Origin: Tateyamaria sp.
Lineage (GTDB): Bacteria; Pseudomonadota; Alphaproteobacteria; Rhodobacterales; Rhodobacteraceae
DNA length: 12,080 bases
Assembly (NCBI GenBank): GCA_018668195.1
Contig: JABITU010000311.1
Coordinates: 1 to 12,080, forward strand
Direction: 5' to 3'
Part shown: piece after piece, positions 1-9,761 of the stretch
Position numbering within the stretch: position 1 is the stretch's first letter
Layout: each line of letters starts with the position of its first letter
Position numbers and translations under genes: made by a program
The notes under the pieces: generated by a model
Database searches by the model: none
What the model saw: the letters and a program-made list of their open reading frames with translations, nothing else
What the model was told of the DNA's origin: nothing

Positions 1-722
1 ATCAGACAAAAAATTGCGGTCGAGGCAATACCAGTGGCGGCCTGTGGCAGCACCACCTTGTAGAAGGCCTGAAAGCGCGTGTAACCGTCGATCAAAGCGG
101 CCTCTTCATATTCGCGGGGGATTTCATCGATGAAGCCCTTAAGCAACCAAACCGCAAGCGAAATGTTCACGGCCGTATAGAGCAAAATCATACCCAGATG
201 CGTATCCGACAGCCCCAATTGACGGTACATCAGGAAAATTGGGATTGCGACGGCGATGGGGGGCATCATTCTGGTACTTAGGATGAAAAATAGCAGGTCG
301 TCGGCCAGAGGTATTTTGAAGCGCGAGAACGCATAGGCGGCCAGTGTGCCGAGTACGATGCTCAGGAAAGTGGAGCCAAATCCAATGATCACCGAGTTAA
401 GGAACCGTTCGCCAAATTTTGAAGGGCCTGCGATGACCATGTCGTATTCGCGCACGATTTCTTCGTACCAGGTTTGTGGTGGGTTGGCGGCCAGGAATTC
501 CTGAGTTTGACGGGTGCGGGTTGTGAAAAGGTTCACATAGCCCTCGAGTGTGGGGTCAAAGAGCACCTTTGGAGGATAGCTGATCGCATCTGCGGGCGAT
601 TTGAACCCGGTGAGCATAATCCATGCCAATGGGAGCATGGTAACCAACGCGTAGATGATGACCATGGTGCCTGCGAACCACTTTGACCGTTTTGACGGCT
701 CTATGACGGAAAAGCTGCTCAT
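1..722 (-). CDS. ABC transporter permease, MalG-like (C-terminus cut by window edge)
   Basis: This is one of two inner-membrane subunits of a carbohydrate-type (CUT1-like) ABC importer. The 240 visible residues start at the ATG at 722, about 8 nt after a weak AGAAAG. A first membrane helix spans about residues 17-38. A second and third begin near 108 and 143, and the EAA coupling loop, which docks on the ATPase, lies at about 204-232 (EYEEAALIDGYTR...LPQA). These are hallmarks of the BPD_transp_1 family, and the position after a MalF-like gene supports MalG type. The C-terminal helices are lost at the window edge. Residues about 68-106, between helices 1 and 2, form a longer periplasmic segment than I expect for MalG-type permeases. 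The gene follows the MalF-like gene by 109 bp, with a hairpin in the gap. The substrate cannot be told from the sequence. Confidence 0.93.
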   Translation of the reverse strand, partial: MSSFSVIEPSKRSKWFAGTMVIIYALVTMLPLAWIMLTGFKSPADAISYPPKVLFDPTLEGYVNLFTTRTRQTQEFLAANPPQTWYEEIVREYDMVIAGPSKFGERFLNSVIIGFGSTFLSIVLGTLAAYAFSRFKIPLADDLLFFILSTRMMPPIAVAIPIFLMYRQLGLSDTHLGMILLYTAVNISLAVWLLKGFIDEIPREYEEAALIDGYTRFQAFYKVVLPQAATGIASTAIFCL

Positions 723-753
723 GCTGGTGTCTTTCTGTGTGGCATGCGTCTGA

Positions 754-772
754 GGGGGGCTTTCTGCCCCCC
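754..772 (-). promoter_or_regulatory. GC-rich intercistronic hairpin between the two permease genes
   Basis: A perfect 7-bp stem (GGGGGGC / GCCCCCC) with a 5-nt loop lies in the 109-bp gap between the permease genes. On the minus strand it is not followed by a T-tract, so an intrinsic terminator is unlikely. A role in mRNA processing or 3'-end protection is inferred from its place inside an operon. It resembles the hairpins at the upstream junction of the same operon. Confidence 0.55.
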
Positions 773-831
773 GCGCTGACGCGCGCCCCCGAGAGTTTTA
801 TCAGCAAGATGAAGGCTGGATCGGAGTGCAC

Positions 832-1776
832 TCATCGTTCTTTTACCTTGTTGAGCGCTTTGACATAGATGCTGGCCAGGCCAAAAACGGTGACAAAAAG
901 GATGATGGCATAGGCTGAGGCGTAGCCGGTGCGCCATTTTTCAAATGCCTCGCGTTTAAGATTGATCGAGGTCAGCTCGGTGGTGGAACCCGGGCCGCCG
1001 CCGGTCAATTGCACCACTAGGTCGAACATCTTGAAGTTTTCAATGCCGCGGAACAAGACAGCGAGCATCAGGAAGGGCAACACCATGGGAACCGTAATGG
1101 TGAAGAACTGGCGCAGCTTACTGGCGCGATCGACCTCGGCAGCCTCGTAAATATAGTCAGGAATTGACCTGAGCCCTGCTAGGCAAATCAGCATCACAAA
1201 AGGCGTCCACATCCAAGTGTCTACGATGACTATGGACCATGGCGCCAATTGGACGCTGCCCAACATTTCAAAGCTGGATGGGTCTTTACCAGAAAAGAAT
1301 GAAACCACATAGTTGAACAGCCCGATCTGTGGCTGATAAAGGAATTTCCAGAAATTCCCAACGACGGCTGGTGAAAGCATCATGGGCAGCACAATTATAG
1401 TGGTCCACAGGTCATTTCCCTTGAATTTTTTGTTGATCAGGTAGGCGAGTGTGAAGCCGATTAGCACTTGAAAAAAAATCGTCCAAAACAAGAAATGTGC
1501 GGTGGCTTGCATGTTGAGCCAGATGTCACTGTCTGTCAGGATACGCTCGTAGTTGCGGGTCCCGATCCATTCTACCGGACGGTTACGGTTGGCTTTGAAG
1601 TTGGTAAAGCTGAGTCTGATTGTCCAGATCAGCGGAAAGATGTTGATGGCCAGCAGCAGAAAGATGGTTGGACCTACAAATATCCAAGCGATCGCACGGT
1701 CACTCAGGCCGCGTATTTTGCGGGCAACGCGCTGAGGCGTTGCGGAGGCGGCGCGTGTGACGGGGGTGTCTGACAT
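832..1776 (-). CDS. ABC transporter permease, MalF-like
   Basis: This is the first permease of the sugar-type ABC importer, 314 aa and complete. A cytoplasmic N-terminus of about 28 residues leads into the first helix (about 29-53, AIAWIFVGPTIFLLL). Further helices lie near 93-114, 124-142, 181-203, 229-243 and 287-308, giving the six helices usual for short MalF/UgpA-type permeases. The EAA loop at about 204-232 (IPDYIYEAAEVDRAS...VP) contacts the ATPase. The segment near 245-262 (NFKMFDLVVQLTGGGP) is typical of MalF/UgpA proteins. The start at 1776 is supported by a strong Shine-Dalgarno AAGGAAGG at 1793-1786, 9 nt upstream. It sits 92 bp downstream of the binding-protein gene, with tandem hairpins between, so the three genes very likely form one operon. 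Confidence 0.95.
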   Translation of the reverse strand: MSDTPVTRAASATPQRVARKIRGLSDRAIAWIFVGPTIFLLLAINIFPLIWTIRLSFTNFKANRNRPVEWIGTRNYERILTDSDIWLNMQATAHFLFWTIFFQVLIGFTLAYLINKKFKGNDLWTTIIVLPMMLSPAVVGNFWKFLYQPQIGLFNYVVSFFSGKDPSSFEMLGSVQLAPWSIVIVDTWMWTPFVMLICLAGLRSIPDYIYEAAEVDRASKLRQFFTITVPMVLPFLMLAVLFRGIENFKMFDLVVQLTGGGPGSTTELTSINLKREAFEKWRTGYASAYAIILFVTVFGLASIYVKALNKVKER

Positions 1777-1800
1777 CGGGTCAAACCTTCCTTAAGGCGA

Positions 1801-1858
1801 GGCGGCGTCTCTGCCGCCCTGCCGTTGATACAAGTATGGGCGGGGCGTTTGCCCCGCC
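1801..1858 (-). promoter_or_regulatory. Tandem GC-rich hairpins between binding-protein and permease genes
   Basis: Two perfect stem-loops fill the gap after the binding-protein stop. The first met by RNA polymerase is an 8-bp stem GGCGGGGC/GCCCCGCC with a 4-nt loop (1858-1839), 10 nt past the stop. The second is a 6-bp stem GGCGGC/GCCGCC with a 6-nt loop (1818-1801). No T-tract follows either, so read-through is expected. In malE-malF and other importer operons such structures protect the upstream mRNA, so that binding protein is made in excess over permease. The same role is inferred here. Confidence 0.65.
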
Positions 1859-1868
1859 GCACGTTGCC

Positions 1869-3188
1869 TCAGAGTTTGCCTTCGTCTTCGAAGACTTCGA
1901 TCCAATCCTCGACCAGTTTATCAAGGGCTTCCTTTGCAGTGCCTTGATCCGCAACCACATAGTCATGCAGACGTTTTTGCATGGCCAAAAGCAGTTCAGC
2001 ATAGGCTGGTTCCTGCCAGAAGTCCTGGACCGAGCCCATGGCTTCAAGAAAGTCACCGGCAAACGGTGCGCTGTCTTTGAAACCGGGATCGTTGAGCACA
2101 GAGTTGTGCGCAGAATATCCGCCCAATTCCCACCATTTGGCCTGAACATCGGGGTCAGCGAACCACTTGATGTATTCAAGTGCAGCATCCTGCTTGTCGG
2201 AATAGGCAACAACCGAGATACCCTGACCCCCCAATGTTGAGCCGGCCTGATTTTGAGGTGGGTTTACAAAGAAATCGATATTTTCCCCGCCCGTGTTCGG
2301 GTCAGCATAGAGGCCGGGAAAGAAGGCGAACCAATTCATCGCCATTGCGACCTGGCCGGATTTGAACGCATCAAGCGATTCACCCATATACGAATTCGTG
2401 TATCCGGGAGGCGTAGCTGTTTCGTAAAACTCTTTATAGAATTCAAGTGCTTCTACCGCTTCAGGCGAGTTTACGGCGCCTTCCATGTCATAGGAACCTG
2501 GCGTGTTTTCGTACTTGAATCCCCATGGATAAAGCGCTGAGGTCACGCCCATGGTGATCCCCTCGGATCCGCGTTCGGTAAAGATCGACGCGCCATAAAC
2601 AGTTTTGCCGTCTATCTCGCGACCTTGGAAGAACTGAGCGATTTCCAGCAGTTCCGTTTGGCTTTTCGGTTCCGCCAGATCACGGCCTGTGGCGTCTTTG
2701 AAGGCTGCCTTAATGTCATCGCGCGCAAACCAATCTTTGCGATAGAACCATCCGTTTGCATCGCCCATGGCGGGCAGAGCGTAATAGTTAGGAGTTCCTT
2801 TTGGCCATGTCGAATAGGCGTAAACGGTTGCATCAGCAAAATCGGACATCGCGATGCCCTCGGCGTCAAAAAAGCCGTTTAGCTTGACATAATGGCCGTT
2901 TTCGGCGCCGCCGCCGATCCATTGGCTGTCGCCAATCAGCAAGTCACACAGTTTGCCGCCTGAATTCAATTCGTTCAACATGCGGTCTGCGAAATTAGGC
3001 CAAGGGATAAACTCAAAGCTCATGTTATGACCGGATTGTGCCTCAAACTCTTTGCTGAGTTCGACAAGCGCGTTCGCGGGATCCCATGCTGCCCAACACA
3101 GAGTCAGATCTTCGGCTTGCGCGCTGCTTGCAAAGGTTGCGGCCGCAAGGCTCAGCGCACTGACGGATGCCAGTTTGAATGATTTCAT
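1869..3188 (-). CDS. Periplasmic sugar-type ABC substrate-binding protein
   Basis: This is the extracellular solute-binding protein (family 1, CUT1 type) of the importer, 439 aa. It would capture the solute in the periplasm and deliver it to the two permeases encoded downstream. Residues 1-25 are a clear Sec signal peptide: Lys-containing start, hydrophobic core, and AQA before the probable cleavage at 25/26. There is no lipobox. The mature protein begins EDLTLCWAAWDPANALVELSK, a typical first strand and helix. The segment near residues 275-292 (SLDAFKSGQVAMAMNW) matches the family pattern for the second lobe. The mature chain has only two cysteines, 31 and 81, which could pair. The start is set by a strong GGGAGG at 3201-3196, 7 nt before the ATG. 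Two palindromic operator-like sites lie 72-120 bp upstream. The ligand is unknown. Confidence 0.95.
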   Translation of the reverse strand: MKSFKLASVSALSLAAATFASSAQAEDLTLCWAAWDPANALVELSKEFEAQSGHNMSFEFIPWPNFADRMLNELNSGGKLCDLLIGDSQWIGGGAENGHYVKLNGFFDAEGIAMSDFADATVYAYSTWPKGTPNYYALPAMGDANGWFYRKDWFARDDIKAAFKDATGRDLAEPKSQTELLEIAQFFQGREIDGKTVYGASIFTERGSEGITMGVTSALYPWGFKYENTPGSYDMEGAVNSPEAVEALEFYKEFYETATPPGYTNSYMGESLDAFKSGQVAMAMNWFAFFPGLYADPNTGGENIDFFVNPPQNQAGSTLGGQGISVVAYSDKQDAALEYIKWFADPDVQAKWWELGGYSAHNSVLNDPGFKDSAPFAGDFLEAMGSVQDFWQEPAYAELLLAMQKRLHDYVVADQGTAKEALDKLVEDWIEVFEDEGKL

Positions 3189-3260
3189 AGTGTTTCCTCC
3201 CAGAGTGTCATTGGCTGTTGCATGATATTCGAATCGTCAATTGCCACGCTCTGACGCTAT

Positions 3261-3278
3261 TTGAGGTGCGGACCTCAA
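3261..3278. promoter_or_regulatory. Operator-like palindrome, site 1
   Basis: TTGAGGTGCGGACCTCAA has perfect 7-bp arms (TTGAGGT / ACCTCAA) around a 4-bp GC-rich spacer. It lies 72 bp upstream of the binding-protein start, on the importer side of the divergent gap. A near-copy lies 30 bp away, centre to centre. This looks like the site of a dimeric transcription factor that controls the importer. The factor is not in the window and I cannot assign its family. Confidence 0.7.
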
Positions 3279-3290
3279 GTCCATGATTTT

Positions 3291-3308
3291 CTGAGGTACG
3301 CACCTCAA
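3291..3308. promoter_or_regulatory. Operator-like palindrome, site 2
   Basis: This second copy has 6-bp arms TGAGGT/ACCTCA around ACGC. Read on the minus strand it is TTGAGGTGCGTACCTCAG, identical to site 1 (plus strand) at 16 of 18 positions. The 30-bp centre spacing, close to three helical turns, would put two bound dimers on roughly the same DNA face. Cooperative binding is therefore plausible but inferred. Confidence 0.7.
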
Positions 3309-3489
3309 ATGACGGGAAAATTTGACCAACTTACTGAAAGTAAACATTAAGAATATTATTTTTCAGTTGCTTTATACAGTGACTTGTATCTTAAAGCTTC
3401 AATTTGTGCTGTGTTAGACCTAGCAAATTTTGGTGCACTGGCCGGGCCGTGCGATTAAAAGCGATGCAAAAAGGGGGGGTACAATTGTC

Positions 3490-4263
3490 ATGCTTGGTAA
3501 CGTTCGAGACTTGTTTCATTACCCGGTCAAAGGGTTAAACGCACAGTCACTTGATCACGTTCAGTTGGAACCGAACCGGGGCTTCCCGTTCGATCGGGTG
3601 TTCGGATTTGCGCGTCACGATAGTGGGTTTGATCCGAACAATCCCAAACCGTTGGCTAAATCGCGATTTGTTGTGTTGGCACGTGATGCAGTTCTGGCCA
3701 CCTTGGACACTAGATACGATCCGACCACGGGGGTGCTAACGCTGGTCAACGATGAAACCAATGGCTCGTTTGACATCAACAGTTCCGAGGGGCGGGCAGG
3801 TGCCGCCCGTCTCGTGGGGAAGCATGTCGGCTTGATATCTGACAAGTATCCGACGCTCCATGCGTCTGATCCGCATCGGTTTACAGATGTATCGGTGGAC
3901 TCGACCGAGATGATGAATGCCGTTTCACTTATTAATGCCGATAGTGTCGAATATTTTGCTGCGCAAACAGGGGCTGACATAAACGTTGCGCGGTTTCGGG
4001 GTAACATCGTGTTTTCTGGGATCCCCGCCATGACAGAAATGGATTGGGTGGGGCGTGAAATTGCCATCGGCGACTCCCTGCTACGAGTACTGCGCAGGAC
4101 CAAGCGGTGCGCCGCCACACAAGTTAATCTTGCAACCGGAAAGCGCGACCATGATGTCCCCAAAATGCTCAGAGACTGTTTTGGCCACTTTGATATGGGC
4201 ATATATGCCGAAGTCATTGCAGGTGGACCAGTCTGCGTGGGCGATACGCTGACCATGTTATAA
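3490..4263 (+). CDS. MOSC domain-containing protein
   Basis: This 257-aa protein has a MOSC N-terminal beta-barrel (about 1-120, starting LFHYPVKGLNAQSLDHVQL) and a MOSC domain (about 125-255). The segment RRTKRCAATQVNLATGK near 202-218 holds the conserved cysteine, Cys207, and the following V-N-x-A-T-G is the usual MOSC pattern. MOSC proteins such as YiiM/YcbX and eukaryotic mARC bind molybdenum cofactor through this cysteine and reduce N-hydroxylated compounds, or transfer sulfur. Which activity applies here cannot be told. I chose the ATG at 3490, with a purine-rich AGGGGGGG at 3472-3479, 10 nt upstream, and homology starting right after it. A TTG at 3430 would add 20 residues with no family resemblance. 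No ferredoxin domain is fused, so a YcbX-type electron path would need a partner. It converges with carB, 25 bp apart. Confidence 0.9.
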   Translation: MLGNVRDLFHYPVKGLNAQSLDHVQLEPNRGFPFDRVFGFARHDSGFDPNNPKPLAKSRFVVLARDAVLATLDTRYDPTTGVLTLVNDETNGSFDINSSEGRAGAARLVGKHVGLISDKYPTLHASDPHRFTDVSVDSTEMMNAVSLINADSVEYFAAQTGADINVARFRGNIVFSGIPAMTEMDWVGREIAIGDSLLRVLRRTKRCAATQVNLATGKRDHDVPKMLRDCFGHFDMGIYAEVIAGGPVCVGDTLTML

Positions 4264-4288
4264 ATCCGCGCCGCCCGATGTGCTTGCT

Positions 4289-7621
<3,333 letters not shown>

Positions 7622-7653
7622 CGTGGCCCCCCAATGTGTGCAAATTGTCCTGC

Positions 7654-7681
7654 GTTATAGGGAAGGCGACAGCAGGTGCAA
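7654..7681 (-). promoter_or_regulatory. Candidate carB promoter
   Basis: On the minus strand, TTGCAC (7681-7676) and TATAAC (7659-7654) are separated by 16 bp. The -10 matches the sigma-70 consensus at 5 of 6 positions, the -35 at only 3 of 6. Transcription would start near 7647, giving a leader of about 26 nt, just enough for the G-rich ribosome site. This is a by-eye call. Confidence 0.4.
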
Positions 7682-7746
7682 GAGGCAGGGACACTTGCAA
7701 AGCTGGAAATTGACCATTCTGAGAAAACCAATCGGCTTGTTCCCAC

Positions 7747-7759
7747 GTACACCGTGTAC
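7747..7759. promoter_or_regulatory. 13-bp palindrome upstream of the HAD-like gene
   Basis: GTACAC-C-GTGTAC has perfect 6-bp arms around one central base. It lies 34 bp before the GTG start of the HAD-like gene, in the 172-bp divergent gap shared with carB. It could be an operator or a small leader hairpin. No second copy is seen in the gap, and the binding factor is unknown. The rest of the gap holds the carB promoter and nothing else I recognise. Confidence 0.4.
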
Positions 7760-7793
7760 AGCGCGTGTGTTTTGACTGCAGAAAGGACGAGTA

Positions 7794-8465
7794 GTGGGTT
7801 ACTCAGCATTACTATTAGGGGCGGTTGGCGTTCTGGCCGAAACGTCAAATATTCAACGATACGCGTTCAATACAGCTTTTAAAATGAACAACGTGCCTTG
7901 GCATTGGGATGCCCAGACATACAGCAGCCTATTGAAGGTGCCGGGGGCAAAGGATCGGTTGGCCCATTATGCGCAGTTGCACGCCGCAGACATCGATGTC
8001 GATGCGATCTATGACGACAAGATTGCCGTATTCGAAGGTGCACTTCGGGAGGGCGTGCCCTTGAGGCCTGGAATCGCGGATCTAGTCGCGGCCGCACAGG
8101 CGAACGGCATGCGCATTGGGTTTGTTTCAGCCACTGATCCACGGAAGGTTGCTGCTATATTGGGTGCAGTCAAATCAGAACTTGATTCGTCCGTATTTAA
8201 TTTTGTTGGTGACAAGACGCGCGCAATCTATCCCAAGCCTGCCCCAGACATTTATCACGTAGCTTTGAGATGTTTGGGCGTCTCTGCAAGCGATGCGATC
8301 GCCCTTGAGGATACGCCTGAAAGTGCTGCTGACGCTGTTTCCGCCGGTATTCGCACCTTCGCTTATCCGGGAGCAGAGGTTGTCGAACTAAATTTTGGTT
8401 TTCAAGTGACACGACTATCGAAGCCTACAAATGCTTTACGACGCAGCATGCTCTTGGCTGCTTAA
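7794..8465 (+). CDS. HAD-like protein (CbbY/phosphoglycolate phosphatase-like) lacking catalytic motif I
   Basis: This 223-aa protein has the layout of a subclass I HAD phosphatase with an alpha-helical cap (about 17-85). Motif II is Ser112 (GFVSATDP), motif III Lys148 (YPKPAPDIY) and motif IV Glu172-Asp173 (IALEDTPESAADAVSAGI). Motif I, normally hhhDxDGxxxET, here reads LLLGAVGVLAET. The nucleophile aspartate is replaced by Gly9 and the acid/base aspartate by Val11, while Gly12 and Glu16-Thr17 remain. With both aspartates gone, normal HAD phosphoryl transfer should not work. The frame is open and the rest is well kept, so this looks like a maintained pseudoenzyme, or one with altered chemistry, rather than a decaying gene. 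The GTG start at 7794 follows AAGGA (7783-7787) by 6 nt. It is divergent from carB and overlaps cfa tail to tail by 4 nt. Confidence 0.85.
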   Translation: MGYSALLLGAVGVLAETSNIQRYAFNTAFKMNNVPWHWDAQTYSSLLKVPGAKDRLAHYAQLHAADIDVDAIYDDKIAVFEGALREGVPLRPGIADLVAAAQANGMRIGFVSATDPRKVAAILGAVKSELDSSVFNFVGDKTRAIYPKPAPDIYHVALRCLGVSASDAIALEDTPESAADAVSAGIRTFAYPGAEVVELNFGFQVTRLSKPTNALRRSMLLAA

Positions 8466-9697
8466 GCACGTTTGGTCGCGTTAGTTGCATTCCGGCCAGA
8501 TGATGCATGCAAATATGCTCGAGCTAAAGGGACTGTGTCGCGTTTGTGTGCGAGTTGAAAGTGATAGACGGCCTGCATCTGGTGCTCGAAAGCGAGAATG
8601 CAAATGGTCAGATAGTAGCGGAACATTCGGATAAATTTCGCGTCATAAGTGCTGCGAAGCTCGTCAATGTGCGCTTCAAAACGATCGCGCCAATGTCGGA
8701 TTGTTTGTGCATAATGCAGTCGCCAAATTTCTATATCAGTCTGCCATAGACCCGAGTTTTCCAAAGCCGGAGCGATTTCAGACAGAGATGGAACATAGCC
8801 TCCTGGAAATATATACTTGTTGATCCATGGGCTGTGGGCTTGCGGCGGCGAAGGCTTTCCTATCGTGTGAACCAATGCCACACCGTCGGGATGAAGCAAA
8901 TTTTTGATGCACGAGAAATAGGTATCAAAGTTTGGGACACCCACGTGTTCAAGCATACCAACTGAAACAATCCGGTCGAATTGCCCTTCGGTGTGACGGT
9001 AATCTTGAAGCATCAGATGAATACGGTCGGATAAACCTGCAGCAGCGACCCGTGCGCGCGCCTTGGCTAGTTGGTTCATGCTGAGCGTGATGCCAGTAAC
9101 CCGGCAACCGTAGTCTTGGGCCAGCGTCAGCGCCATGCCCCCCCAGCCGCAGCCAATGTCCAGCACGTGCATGTCCGGTTCCAGAAGCAACTTGGTGGCG
9201 ATATGTTCTTTTTTGGCGGCCTGTGCCGCTTCGAGTGTCATTTCAGGATCGCGAAAATAAGCGCAGGAATACTGCATATCATCATCCAAAAATGCCCGAT
9301 ATAGCTCGTCAGACAGGTCGTAGTGGTGCGCTATGTTCCTGCGCGCGGCCTGTGGTGCATTGTGTTGTATAAAGCGACGCAGATGCAGCCGCGCCCTGTC
9401 TGCTGCCAAAACCCAAGCAGGAAGCGTGCCTGCGGATCGATTTCGGATAATGATCGTCATTGCTTGCTCTAGTGTACAGTTACGGGGAACAATGCGTTCG
9501 TCCATGTACCCTTCGCCCAACCCTAAATCAGGGTTAGTCAATAAAGCTCGGAGTGTCCTAAAGTCTTTAATTTCGAGATGCGCGCGTTCACCCGTGCCTG
9601 GGCCATAGTCACGGGTCTGGCCATTTGGGTAAGTAACGGACAAACGGTCTTCGACCATCATTCCGGTTAAAAAATAATCAAGCAGCTTGCTCCACAT
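8462..9697 (-). CDS. cfa: Cyclopropane-fatty-acyl-phospholipid synthase
   Basis: Cfa uses S-adenosylmethionine to add a methylene bridge to the double bond of unsaturated acyl chains in membrane phospholipids, usually as an adaptation to acid, stationary phase or other stress. The 411-aa protein has an N-terminal domain (about 1-110), then the family signature HHYDLSDELYRAFLDDDMQYS with Cys145 in SCAYF. The SAM motif VLDIGCGWGG is at 178-187. Glu250 (GMLEHVG), His278 (HTIGKP) and Tyr329 (LHYAQT) match residues that bind the catalytic bicarbonate in E. coli Cfa. I chose the ATG at 9697 because GGGAG at 9708-9704 lies 6 nt upstream. An ATG at 9745 would add 16 unsupported residues. It lies 64 bp downstream of the alpha/beta hydrolase gene on the same strand and may be co-transcribed with it. 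Confidence 0.96.
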   Translation of the reverse strand: MWSKLLDYFLTGMMVEDRLSVTYPNGQTRDYGPGTGERAHLEIKDFRTLRALLTNPDLGLGEGYMDERIVPRNCTLEQAMTIIIRNRSAGTLPAWVLAADRARLHLRRFIQHNAPQAARRNIAHHYDLSDELYRAFLDDDMQYSCAYFRDPEMTLEAAQAAKKEHIATKLLLEPDMHVLDIGCGWGGMALTLAQDYGCRVTGITLSMNQLAKARARVAAAGLSDRIHLMLQDYRHTEGQFDRIVSVGMLEHVGVPNFDTYFSCIKNLLHPDGVALVHTIGKPSPPQAHSPWINKYIFPGGYVPSLSEIAPALENSGLWQTDIEIWRLHYAQTIRHWRDRFEAHIDELRSTYDAKFIRMFRYYLTICILAFEHQMQAVYHFQLAHKRDTVPLARAYLHASSGRNATNATKRA

Positions 9698-9761
9698 GAG
9701 ATTCTCCCACTGTGCTAACCCACAAGTAAAAATGGGCCAAGTCACAGGTTTACGTCAAGTC

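Larger units (their letters stand above)
3189..3489. other. Divergent regulatory region between importer operon and MOSC gene
   Basis: This 301-bp gap separates two divergent genes and encodes nothing I can support. Its importer-proximal half carries the operator pair (3261-3308). The stretch from about 3309 to 3410 is much more AT-rich than the rest of the window, as expected of promoter DNA. It holds an inverted repeat ACTGAAA (3333-3339) / TTTCAGT (3361-3367) and another, ATACA/TGTAT (3374-3389). TTGACC at 3322-3327 followed after 17 bp by CATTAA is a weak plus-strand promoter candidate. I could not pick a convincing promoter for the importer. Confidence 0.6.

Noticed and set aside
754..772. 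Intrinsic terminator between the permease genes
   Set aside because: No T-tract follows on the transcribed strand, and both genes clearly belong to one importer.
3430..3489. TTG start giving a MOSC protein 20 residues longer
   Set aside because: The extra residues do not look like the family. The ATG at 3490 has a G-rich ribosome site and begins the conserved barrel. The added part also spans a G7 run.
7794..8465. HAD-like gene as a pseudogene
   Set aside because: The frame is uninterrupted, three of four motifs are intact and a ribosome site is present. Only motif I is altered.
9698..9745. 16-residue N-terminal extension of Cfa
   Set aside because: The internal ATG at 9697 has a well-spaced GGGAG, and the extension overlaps that ribosome site.
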